From Leptodontidium sp. MPI-SDFR-AT-0119 (lineage: Eukaryota > Ascomycota > Leotiomycetes > Helotiales > Leptodontidiaceae): DNA of 64,000 nt. Location of the stretch: contig JAHLEZ010000018.1 of assembly GCA_020726505.1 (NCBI GenBank), forward strand, positions 1,674,001-1,738,000. Reading direction: 5' to 3'. The notes beneath the pieces were generated by a model. The model was not told where the DNA came from. It saw nothing but the letters and a program-made list of their open reading frames with translations, and ran no database searches. Shown piece by piece: positions 24,794 to 35,689 of the stretch. Position numbers and translations under genes: made by a program. Each line of letters opens with the position of its first letter. The first letter of the stretch is position 1.

Positions 24794-25864
24794 AAACTAG
24801 ATGGCGTCACCATGGCTGTACAATTGACTGCCCCAAAGATTGTCGCCTTCCAAATCCAAGGAAATGTTAAGAAAGTCCCTGAGACAACTGTCAAGCAGTA
24901 CTTATGGACAAAGTGGACCTTGCAACCTGAGCGTGCGAACCCTGGGATCTTGAATAACTACTTTGGTGTGGAGATCAGCCACTGCACTGGCAATGCGAGA
25001 AGGGTCCCCCTTAAATATATTCTCCTAGCCAAGCCTATGCAAGGGTTGCTGGAGCGCCAGATCCCGAAGTGGTCAACCTCGACATGGGGCATGAGCTTCC
25101 AAAAAGCGCTTATGAGTTACTCCAACGACGCGATATTTCAGTTTTGGAACGCTCATGTAGAGCAGAGGCCACTCATCGGGCAGTTAGTCCGATGCGTCTT
25201 AGATGTTCTGGACAGCACGGGCAAGAATGACCTCGGCTTCCGCGCGACGCTTTTGCACCAGAACCGTGAACTAGGCGTGGATCTTGTCATTGAAAACAAC
25301 GAGTGGGCCGAGTTACTTCAGGACTCGTATCTCATGGCGACCTACGCCATCATCAATGAGATCTGCTTGGAGTGCAGGCAGCCAGACCATACAACGTCGA
25401 TTTGTGGCGACGAATCGAGATATACCGTCCTTGAAACGCACATTGGGGTGAAGATGGGAAACAGCGGTAGCATCCTCTCGAACGACCACCTGAAGCGCTT
25501 AAAGATCGAACCACACAACCAAACATATAAAAGGGTGAACAAGGAAGCAACCGCTAGGAGCGCCCCTCATTTTGTGACCCCTGAATCCTCAATCAGGCGT
25601 ATGTTGCGCTTGAATCTCAACCTCACTATCGCCAAGGAACTGTTAGCTCCCCCATCTTCGTATAGCTTGAGCGATATGATTCGAAAAAACCAGCCGGTAA
25701 TACTCCGCGCATCTGGGAAGAGCTATGGTGGCATGAGATATAAACGCAATCGCACGCTGTTAAAGGACGCTGGTGGTAGAGGTAATCTTGAAATTCAAGA
25801 TCCTACAGAAGTGACTGAAGAGGTGTTATCACAGTTGCAGATTGAAGCGATTATTACTCAGTGA
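24794..25864 (+). CDS. In-frame continuation of the ubiquitin-fusion gene (or a separate short gene from 24812)
   Basis: Same frame as the preceding segment, separated by one TAG and six codons from the ATG at 24812. The 350 residues contain LNNYFGVEISHCTGNARRVP and a basic C terminus (GKSYGGMRYKRNRTLLKD), and I recognise no named domain. No intron of normal length removes the TAG and keeps the frame: donors giving 58-nt introns create a new stop. An 18-nt gap also leaves no room for a promoter. I therefore favour one gene with a recent nonsense mutation, over readthrough or two genes. Confidence 0.5.
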   Translation, partial: KLDGVTMAVQLTAPKIVAFQIQGNVKKVPETTVKQYLWTKWTLQPERANPGILNNYFGVEISHCTGNARRVPLKYILLAKPMQGLLERQIPKWSTSTWGMSFQKALMSYSNDAIFQFWNAHVEQRPLIGQLVRCVLDVLDSTGKNDLGFRATLLHQNRELGVDLVIENNEWAELLQDSYLMATYAIINEICLECRQPDHTTSICGDESRYTVLETHIGVKMGNSGSILSNDHLKRLKIEPHNQTYKRVNKEATARSAPHFVTPESSIRRMLRLNLNLTIAKELLAPPSSYSLSDMIRKNQPVILRASGKSYGGMRYKRNRTLLKDAGGRGNLEIQDPTEVTEEVLSQLQIEAIITQ

Positions 25865-26198
25865 GATGAAGGTAGATTAGACAAATGAAAGAAGTAGTGT
25901 GATTTATGAAGATACTAGTACTAGAACTAGTAAATAAGATGATACAGCAGGAGGACTTGAATACCTAGGTTGTGTTCGCTCTTGAATGATATGAACTCTA
26001 ATTATCTGGCAGTCTATTAGGCGGCCATCAGTGTCGGAGTCTTTCAACTTAATAAGATTTTCCTCAATCCACTAATCAACAAGAGTAAGCCCAATAATTG
26101 CAGCTATTTCTATTTCCTTCCTTTTTTACTAAAGTAACGAAGCATCCAGTAGAGATGCTTCGATTAAGAAGTGTTGGCGAAGGAGGAAAAAGAAAGGC
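25865..26198. other. Intergenic region with a small hairpin
   Basis: No gene. A 9-bp inverted repeat (CGAAGCATC ... GATGCTTCG) lies near 26136-26163, between the ends of two converging genes. Confidence 0.4.
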
Positions 26199-27208
26199 TC
26201 ATTCGAGGGATAAGTTGTGAATTAATGATCCTGAGCTCCCCCCTGGATACATTTGCACGAGTTTGTGCCACCTCGGTAGCTTGCTGCTAAACAATTGTAA
26301 CGTCCAACCACGCTGGTAAAACCTGCACCACTTGAATTGCTCGGGAGTTAGTTTCGTTTTAAGGTATGAGAGTCTTTCCCAGCGGTCCGTTATGGCATGT
26401 TCCTCTTCTAGATATTTCTCCTCGGCACGCCATATTGTCCCCCAGGTATCCTCGTCCCCTTCCGGGAAAAAGCCAGAAAAGAAACCAATCCTTTCATATG
26501 CACCTTGGACCTTCATGGAAGGAACTAGGATGAGAAATAGGCCTGTCAGGCGCCTCTTTGGAGCCTTTGTGTTATCATCAGAAGAAAGACAGTCCCTCTT
26601 AAGCGATAGCCTTTAGGGAGCTCACTTTCTATTAATTCATCAGAGTGCACTGATGCTGCAGAATATGTTGAAAGAAGTTGACATGGAGTTTTCAGAATCA
26701 ACAGAAAAGGTGTGGATTCTGACCGGGGTGTCCATGCCGATATGTCCGTTTAAAGCATTAGATTTCTCCCTCTTGCCGTGTCTTTTGCCCCAAAGGGATG
26801 GTGAATGACGCGGGGGAGAGCTGGTGTCGACTTCCAACGTTGCCCTGCGGATTTGCCCGTAAACATCTAAGGACCCTTCCGTAACCCGCCCGGTCTCCCC
26901 CTTCCTCGCTGTGGTACTAACGCCTGTAATCTCGCATCGTTGGTAATAATAGCCATCTCTTTCTGTGTCCTCTTAGGAAGGATAAGAACTAGTAGGATAA
27001 TACGCTTTGCCAATGGATGAAGGCCAGCTCCATGAAGGTGCGGTGTACATCTCTGGCATTTTGCCTTCGTTAATACACCATGCAAATGCGTAATGCAGGT
27101 CGTTTTCCCAAATTCCCGCGAGGTAGCGTCCGCGCTTGTTAGCTTTGAACTTATCGGCAATGCTAGATAACGTAGGCAATCTGTCGGAGGCTTTGGTAAT
27201 ATTGCGTG
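26199..27208 (-). pseudogene. HET-domain protein, C-terminal part (3' half of a transposon-split gene)
   Basis: Reading leftward from 27208, the frame gives the conserved region downstream of the HET domain: ITKASDRLPTLSSIADKF, YLAGIWENDLHYAFAW and YTAPSWSWPS, all typical of fungal HET proteins. It continues to a C-terminal block ending at 26199 (APKRRLTGLFLILVPS, GAYERIGFFSGFFPEGD). A TAA at 26973-26975 interrupts where CAA would fit, and frame changes are needed around 26.5-26.65 kb. The upstream half is at 52639-52955, on the other side of a 25.4-kb transposon nest. Across the 8-bp target duplication the two halves read in frame (...VVEEYTARN / ITKASDRLP...), which confirms that they were one gene. 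Confidence 0.85.
27201..27208. repeat. Left 8-bp target-site duplication of the hAT element
   Basis: ATTGCGTG, matched by GTTGCGTG at 52639-52646 with one G/A difference. Eight bases is the standard hAT duplication. Confidence 0.85.
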
Positions 27209-27369
27209 CAGGGTGGGGAGAAAAAATTAAGTTGCTTTAATTAAATTAAATTAAAATTTGAATAACAACTTGACTTAATTAAATTAAAGTAACTTAAAAG
27301 TTACTTAATTTTTTACTTAATTTTCTATAACAAATTTAATTAATATATAACTTTTAATATATAAATTCT

Positions 27370-28240
27370 GCTTCTTTTATATTTGTATTAGGCTCTTTAT
27401 TAGCCTCTTTTTCTTCCTCTATAATAGTACCCCAGCTTCTTAAACACATTATTATATTAAATGTGTCTCTATTTAATCTATTCCTTAGCTTATTAATAAC
27501 TAAAGCCCCTTGTGAAAAAAATCTTTTACTAGAAGCACTAGTAGCTGGAATAGCTAAATAGCGTCTAGCTATTATAGCTAATATAGGGTAATTAGAGCTA
27601 TTTAACTCCCAGTAAGTTAAAGGTAAAGTCTATTATAATATCAGTAAATTTTTAAATATATATATAATTGTAATTATAACTTACTTATTTATTTTGTCTT
27701 TTTTCGCTTAAATAAGTTTATAATTCATCTAAATCTTCGTCTTCAGACTCGTTAATATATATATCATTATCTAAATCGTCGTTTTCACTATATATATTAA
27801 GGTTTTCAGCTCTAAGTAAAGCAGGTAACCTAATATAATAGTCTCTTTTTTCCCTATTATAAATATTAGTATAATGTTATAAGAGTAAGATATATTACTT
27901 ACGAAGTATATTCTACTTTTAATACTTCTAAAATATCGATAATTTGTTCTCGACTCAAGCCTAAGCTTACTAATCCATCCTTTTTAATTCGAGGATCTAA
28001 TAATAGACTTATATATAAAGTCTTAGTTCGAGCGCTCGAATTTAGCTATTGATTCTTTAAATAATATTTACGTAGCTTAACTACGCCTAAGTTAATAACT
28101 TTAATAAGAGGCGGAAATTCCTATAAATATTAGTATATATAATAATAAAATTATTAAAATATAGCTTACTATTAATTCCTCTTTAATCCTTTTTAATTGT
28201 ATATAAATATTATATAGTATTAGAACTGTGTAATATACAA
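27370..28240 (-). pseudogene. hAT transposase, C-terminal part with the dimerisation domain
   Basis: Minus-strand translation near 27.37-27.65 kb gives NSSNYPILAIIARRYLAIPA and then RFFSQGALVINKLRNRL and IIMCLRSW, the hallmark of the hAT C-terminal dimerisation domain. The region at 27.7-28.24 kb is more degenerate. The gene is cut at 28248 by gypsy-1 and continues at 50316. Confidence 0.8.
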
Positions 28241-28248
28241 TAAGATAT

Positions 28249-28529
28249 TGTGGTGGGGACAGCCCCTGATTTCTTTTGTCACATGACTACGCTGGTCCTT
28301 CGCACATATAAGGAGCTAACACTTGACTACAGAACGTCAAGAACGTAATACTAAATATATTTTATTTATTAAAACTCTTTTCCCTCCCCTCCTTTATCGA
28401 TTCGTACTCTCTAGATATATAATATCTTTAGATTTAATTGATCTATTATTTATAAAGCCTAGAATCTCCTTTAGTGGCTCGCTATATATTACCCTCTTAT
28501 TATGTAGATTAAGGTTCGTCCCTTTTATA
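28249..28529 (+). repeat. 5' LTR of gypsy-1
   Basis: 281 bp, TGTGGTGGGGAC to CCTTTTATA (from CCTTCCACA). Homologous to the solo LTR 11651-11933 and to the split 3' LTR. A 71-codon frame inside it is not a gene. Confidence 0.9.
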
Positions 28530-29408
28530 TATTTTTAGTAACTGACGTAAGGAGTGAGTTACTACTAGAGGAGGAACTAAGTAAGTATAATAGTGAGGCC
28601 CCTATGTATTAACTTATATAAAGAGAGTCAGGAAAAACGACAATTGTCTAAACTAAGGGAGTTATTTAGTTAGTTATTTCTCAGCTCTTAAGGTAAAACG
28701 ACGAACATAGAGAATGCGGACCTTTGACTTAGGGAGAACGAAGATTACTAAGGAACTAAGGAAAGCTATAAAGTGGGAGCACTTATAATACTAGAAAATC
28801 TATTTCCCTTAGGCTATTGTTCTAATTCTATTATTCCGAGATATAGTGCCTAGCCACTTCGTACTAGCTTCTATTCTCAGCGAAGGTTCTAGTGTTTTTA
28901 GACGTAACTAGTATTCTTTAAACGCTAAGAAAAGTCGAGACTTTATAATAAAACTGAAATTAATATATTAGAGGCTTAAGCGGAGTACTAGCGAGCCTGT
29001 ATTTCGGAGTATTCGGCGAGACATAGAACTTCTAGGCTAGTCTAAAGCTTAAGTAACTTACGCCGAGTGTTAATTTCCTTACTTTGTTTTCTTATTATAT
29101 TTACTTTTATTGTTTTTGTAATTTCCGTGTACGAGCCTTAAGCTTTAAGGCGTGTTTATTTTAGTTTAGTAGTTATTAGCGTTCGCTAGGGGCTGACTAA
29201 GGAGCACGGCCCTAAACTTTTATTAAGAGTTATTAACATTTATCTCGCTTTAGAGTAAGCGAGAGCTTATATACTTTCTGTTTTAGGGGAGGGGGTTTCC
29301 TTTATATTTCTTTAGTAATTAATACACTGCATTTTTAGTTACTTTCTTATATTTTAATTGACGATACTATTAACTTACTTCACTATAACCTTCTTATAAT
29401 AACGCACG

Positions 29409-32400
29409 ATGTCGAACAACGGAAACATCGACTACGGCTACGGCAACCCTAAGATGAGTAGGTTTAGTAATATTATAATGCCCCCTGGCTCTATTTTAAT
29501 AGAAGCAACTCCTCTGTTTAGACCTGAAATCACTATAAGGCTAAGCCTTAATACTTTTATACTCTCTAAGGACACTACTTCTCAAACCTCAGAGACTTCT
29601 TAAAAGAGGAATAAGGGAAAGAAAGAAAAGTAAGGGACTAGTGGCTTTAATTCTACTAATCTTATAAAGTTACACTAATACTCCGGCCTTACTTTTACTA
29701 TAGACGACTTAAAGAACCTAAAAATCCATCTTAGTTAGCCTATACTTATCGCCGGAACCCTAAATACCTTTATCTTTAATAGAATTAATATTAGTAATTA
29801 CTTCCGGATTCTCGATTAATACTTTTGTTACGGCTGGCAAGAGGTTGATACGGCGAGTAGACTCTAGCTTTGTATTTGGGCCTAATACTACGCTCAGAAT
29901 CGAGAAGAAAAGACAAGGAGGAAAGGAGAGCTCTCTGTAAGGGGGAGCTCAAGTATAAATACATGAAGGAGCCTCCTAATGGGGCCTAGCGTAGTCGGGG
30001 GCCATTCATTTATATGTCGCAGGCTCGCCACTAAGTCTTCCCTATTAGGCTTAGCGCCGTCGCATAGCCAGCGATGCTACGAGCCCGTGTCGGTTAGAAT
30101 GCGAGGCGCATCGTAGGTCGTAACAACTTTATAGCTTATATAGTCACTAGTAATTAAGTTAAGAAAGAGTAGGTGGCTGAGTACACTACTTAAGCTTATA
30201 TATAAACTATTTAAAAGCTTTTAGGCTTTAAAGAGGGTAGTTATACTAGCTTTAAAGATACTGTAATTCAGGAGTACTAGCGTGATAATATAAAGCGCCG
30301 CTTATATACTAATAGTTACTTTGACTGACTTAAGTATAACTTTAAGACTCTTACAGGGGACAGCAAGCTTACTCCCGAATAGTACCGCGACTTCCTCCGA
30401 GTATTTAGAGAGGTTGTTATTAATTATATTAACTATAGCAACTTCACTGACAAGTAAGCCTCTATAAGATTTATCTTCTCTTTTCCTTAGAATCTACGAA
30501 CTAAAGCTGTACAGGCTACTTCTAAGAATAGTGGAACCTTGAATATCGATAATATAAATTTATTTAGAAAGGTCTACTTTACTATAGAAGCCTACCTCAA
30601 CTCCGAGAGGGAGCTAAACGCTATTACTAAAAAGTAAGGTATTACCGACTGAACATGGGGTAATATTAATAGTACTAACCTGTTCGCTAAGCGCTTTATA
30701 CCTTAGTTAACGACTTATATTATTCCGCCTCGTAATAGTAGACTAACACCCCGGCACTAGTCTAACTTTACTAATTACAGGGATAACTCTATATAAGACG
30801 AGATTTCTAGAGTATTAAAGTAATAAGACAAGGAGTTATTTATACTTAATTTCCTTTTTACCTTAAAGAGAGTTACTAAGAACTTAAGTAAGGTTAATAT
30901 AAGAAATTTAGATTTCATTACTAAAGGATTAGAACACATAAGGATTCTCGGAGTAATAGTTTAAAGAGCCTCTAATATTAACTTTACTACTAAAGTTAAC
31001 ATGTTTATATTCTTTAAAGAGGCTTAAGAGTAAGCTGCCGTCGACTATAGTGTAATAAGTTCGAGTTCCTTAGGGTATAATAAACGTGCCAGGGATAATT
31101 ATAGTTGCCGCTAGTGTATAAATTAATACTAACTAGGTATAAGACCTTAAAAGTATTATAATTACATAAACTAATATTATAACTATAAGAAATAAATTAG
31201 TCTTAATATTATCTACGAAGCCGACGATATTAACTACATTTATATTAGCTTATAATAAGAGGGAAAGAAGTTATACCCCGTCTAGTTTCCCTCGGATAAA
31301 AGGTCTAAAAGATATTATATCTTAACGCGAGTCTTAAATACTTTATACGACTTTAACCTTAAGAGATAAACTAAAGTAGTTAAAGAACTCCTTAAGGCAA
31401 GAAAAGAAGTTACGCTTACTAAGGAAAAGGGAGATAAGAGGGCACAATCTCTAACTGTTCCTGTTATAAGTTATATTAAGCTTATTAAAAAACTTACGAG
31501 GGACCTTAACTCGGATATTATTAGTTAATAGGACTATACTAAATACTAATTAATATAAATCTAAAATTTACTAGCGTATAGTATTAATAGTATTAATTCT
31601 AAAGCTATAATAGCTCCAGTCGAGACTAAGTAGCGAAAGGGAGCACTTAAACAAGAGCCGTATAAGACTTTAAACAAGCTCTAAGAGAAGATTAAGTCTT
31701 AATCTACTTATAATAAATTAAAGGCACCCCGCGATGTTAAAGAATTAGTCAAGTTCGTTAATATTATGGACGTCGACAGCCTAGCGGAGACTAAAATAAC
31801 ACTGTAATAGATTCTAGCCCGTAATAAGTCTAAAGTCTCTGACTTAAGTACGAAAACGATATTTACTACGACACTAAAAACACCTTTTAAAATATCACTT
31901 ATTAATAGTATAATAAGAAAGAGAGCTTTGAAGTCTGAGGTACTAATAATACTATTAGTTATCCCTAGACTTATATCCCGTATAGCGTCATCCCGAAGTC
32001 CTCGCGTGTAAGAGGCGTTAACTCAGAATAATTATAGGCTTAATAATATCTTAAACAAATTACTCACATAAAAGGAGCTTCCCGGAAACTTCACGTTAAG
32101 AGAAATTATAGTCCTTATAGACCTGCCTAAAGTATCTCGTCTTTCTACTAGAATAATTAACCGACGTATATAAAAAGAATCAATTACTAATATTAGTACT
32201 TTAGAGTTTAAAGAACTAGAGTTAATAACTAGAGAAGATATTATTATGTGTTAAAAACTACTTCACGGTACTTTATATACTCTTCTGAACCTTTATACTA
32301 CTAATGTTTTTATAACTACGAACTATAAACGACGACTTAAGGAAATTAAACGGGAAGGCCTTAAGCCAAAGTATAAGTATTAGGAAGAGCGCATTATAAC

Positions 32401-35266
32401 TCACAGCTCTATCCTAAGAAATCTACTAATAGTAAAGTTCAGAACATAATAAAGACGCTAACGACTTCAATTATTCGCACAATAAAAAGCTCTTATTAAT
32501 AACTTAGTACTATAGCTTATAATTAGCGCTATCTTAGTCTTTAGTCTAATCCTTATAGAATTACTTAAAACTATAATATTACTTAGTAAGTATATCTTTA
32601 GGAACCTTCCGACGAAACACACTCGCGCTTAAGAACTACTATATACTAAAGTAGCCTTACTAAGGATAACAACTAAGACAGGAAACTTATACTTCTCACT
32701 AGTACTAAAGGTTATTGTCACTATACCTGGCTGAACTAAAGTCACTAATATTAAAGTTACCTTTAATATAAGAGTTAAAGTTAGTTATATAATACTTAAA
32801 GTAATTACTCTCTTAGAGCTCCTTATTATTAGAAGTTAGACTATGGCTCTAAAAACAATCACTAGAGTTAAGTCCCGATTTATTAGTTTTACTAATAATA
32901 TTACGGTTATTATAAGCAATTACGTTATTAATAACAGATTCTATATTATAAACGCCCTTAGTATAAAGGTTATTCTAGGCTTTTTATTCTTCTATAAAGC
33001 TAGAGTATCGTTCCGCTATCTCAGAGACTATAATAGAGGCATTATGCTAGCTCAGTTTTAGGATTAGTGATCAAGAGACGTTACTACAGTTAAAACTAAC
33101 GATACTATAAAAGATACTAAGGACGCTAAAGCTCTTTAAGAAGAAAACGGAATAGGCATAATCTTTTTAAAACAAATAGACTCTAAAGATAATTACGAAG
33201 AAGAAGACTTCTCAGGAAAAGAGTAACTAACTATATATCGAGCGCTACTGTCGGTGCCTTAGAATACTTAATTAACCCCTCATAATATAACCCTTAACTA
33301 TTAAAGCTTAAGGGTAAGCTTTATAAAGGGGGGGACGAAGTGGTACTAAGTGATAATAATAAAGGCAATATTATTCTTATTAAGTACTTAAAAAGAGAGT
33401 TTTGCGTCCCGAAATTAGTACTTAATAATTTTTAATAAGAGGCAATCTTAGACATATTCCCGGAGGAGAAGTCAACTGCGGAACTATTCTTTCTTAGAGC
33501 TTTTAGAGCTAGTTCTTTGACTAAAGCCACGCCTACCTTCGAATAAATAAAGAATTATAACGATCTCCCGATTAAAAACCCCTTTCGGAGCACTTAGAAT
33601 ACTACTACTTAGATTAATACTATATATAAATTAAAAGCCAAGAAAGTCCAGCTAGTTAATAAAGCCGACTCTATAAGTAACCCCTTAAGAGGGAGAGATA
33701 ATTAATATAAGAGATTAAAAGACAGAGGGACTAAGTAAAAATAGTTAAGGAAATATTAAGATTTATTACTATTACGCTTTATTAATATACCCTATAACTC
33801 CCGACTTACGCTAAAGAGACTAACTAAACTTAACGTCGGGAAGCTATTATAACTTAAAGAGAGAGCTCTCTTTAATAAAATAATAATTAATAGAGAAGGA
33901 GCTATAGCGTTTAATTAGCCTAAATATAATAGATTCCACGAAGATGTCTCTCTCTTAGTCGTTATTAAGACTATTAAGCACAAAGCTTAGTAAGCCCCTA
34001 ACTTTCCGTTACTACGAACTTTAGTCCCGGAAGTTACGAAGATAGTGCAAGAGCGTCTTAATAAGGGTATTCTTGAGCTTTCTAAAGGTCTATACCGAAA
34101 TACTTAGTTTTTAATAAAAAAGAAGGAACCTAGAAAATATAAACTTATTAACTTAGTTACTATATTAAATACCGTTACACGAAAGGATATTAATCTTTTA
34201 CTTTTAGTAAATGAGTTCTCTAAAGAATTCGCCGGTTACCACGTCACTAGCCTCGTTGACTTATACTCTAGTTATAATTAACAAACTCTTCATAAGTCTA
34301 GCCGAGACATAACTACCTTTTATATTCTAAACGTAAGCTTAATTAGGAATATAACTCTCCCTTAGAGTACTATAAATTCTATTACTTAGTTTATTAGAAT
34401 GATTACTTATATACTAAAGTTACTAATTCCTAGCGTGTTTATGTTATTCTTAAATAATATAAGAGTTAAGGGACTATATATAGACTATAACTAAGAAGAA
34501 GCTTGTCCTAGAATCCAAAGATTTATCTTAAAATATATTTAGAACCTTAATAAGACACTAAAACGTTTAAAGAGAACAGGCGCTATTATTAGACTAAAGT
34601 CTCAGTTTTGTCTAGATAATATAAATATTATAAGATACGCCTATAACTCTAAGGGGAGAGAACCTTTGGCGAGACACTTAATTAAGATTAAGAACTAAAA
34701 CTTATTAAGTAACTTAATAAAAGTCAAGGCATTCTTAAGCCTTATTATTTACTTCTAAATTTAAATTAAAAACTTCTAACTAATCGCTGAGCTATTATAT
34801 ATACTATCTAGAAAAGGAGTCAAGTTCTTTTAAGACTCAGAGATTTACAATAAAGTAATATAAACTCTTAAAGATACGTTATACTCGTTTTTAGTTTTAT
34901 ATTAAATTAATTATAACAAGAGTACTAAAGAGATAATTGTTAGTATTAACTTAAGTGGTATAAGTTAAGGCGGTTTCCTCGGCTAAAGAGACTCTCTAAC
35001 GAACAGAATACGACTTACGAGGTACGAGAGTAGTTTTTAGAGTAAGACTAAAGTTAAGTATAATACTACTAAGTGAGAGTATAAAGGCATACTTTATATT
35101 TTAAAGAAGCTTAAGATTTAACTTATTAGCGTGTACTTTATTATTAAAATAGACGTTAATACCTTAGTTACTTAACTAAATAGAGCCGCCCACGATTATC
35201 TTAGCGCCTTACTTATTAAATGGCTTACTTAGATACACTTATTTGATTTCGAAGTTCGGCACGTCA
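29409..35266 (+). pseudogene. gypsy-1 gag-pol, first part (gag, RT, start of RNase H)
   Basis: A start at 29409 opens 64 codons of gag-like N terminus before stops accumulate. Reverse transcriptase is recognisable at about 34.1-34.6 kb: KKKEPRKYKLINLVTILN, then VTSLVDLYSSYN and a FLNNIRVKG segment at about 34441-34470 where FxDDI is expected, so both catalytic aspartates read as asparagine. RNase H-like sequence follows until LFDFEVRHV, where the chromovirus interrupts it. Stops are overwhelmingly TAA/TAG. A solo LTR of the chromovirus family sits at 29826-30125. Confidence 0.8.
29826..30125 (+). repeat. Solo LTR of the chromovirus family inside the gypsy-1 gag
   Basis: 300 bp from TGTTACGGCTGG to GTCGTAACA, bounded by a perfect ACTTT duplication (29821-29825 and 30126-30130). 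Same family as 35267-35566 and 41564-41863. It is less altered than the surrounding gypsy-1 sequence. Confidence 0.9.
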
Positions 35267-35566
35267 TGTTACGGCTGGCAAGAGGTTGATACGGCGAGTT
35301 GACTCTAGCTGTGTATTTGGGCCTCTAGCTACGCTCAGAATCGAGAAGAAAAGATAAGGAGGAAAAGAGAGCTCTCCGTAAGGGAGAGCTCAAGTATAAA
35401 TACACGAAGGACCCTCCTAATAGGGCCTAGTGTAGTCGGGGGCCATTCATCCACATGTCGCAGGCTCGCTACTAAGTCTTCCCTATTAGGCTTAGCGCCG
35501 TCGCATAGCCAGCGATGCTACGAGCCTGTGTCGGTTAGAATACGAGGCGTATTGTAAGTCGTAATA
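35267..35566 (-). repeat. 3' LTR of the chromovirus
   Basis: 300 bp, next to the polypurine tract. Matches 41564-41863. Confidence 0.9.
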
Positions 35567-35689
35567 TTACCCCCCCCCTCTTAAAAAACTACGTCTGCGT
35601 AGTTGTAGCTATAACTGTGTCGTCCTCTAAGTCGTTGTAGTCGTCAATACCGGCGTTATAAGCCTCTAGTTATTTTAGGAGAGCTCTTA

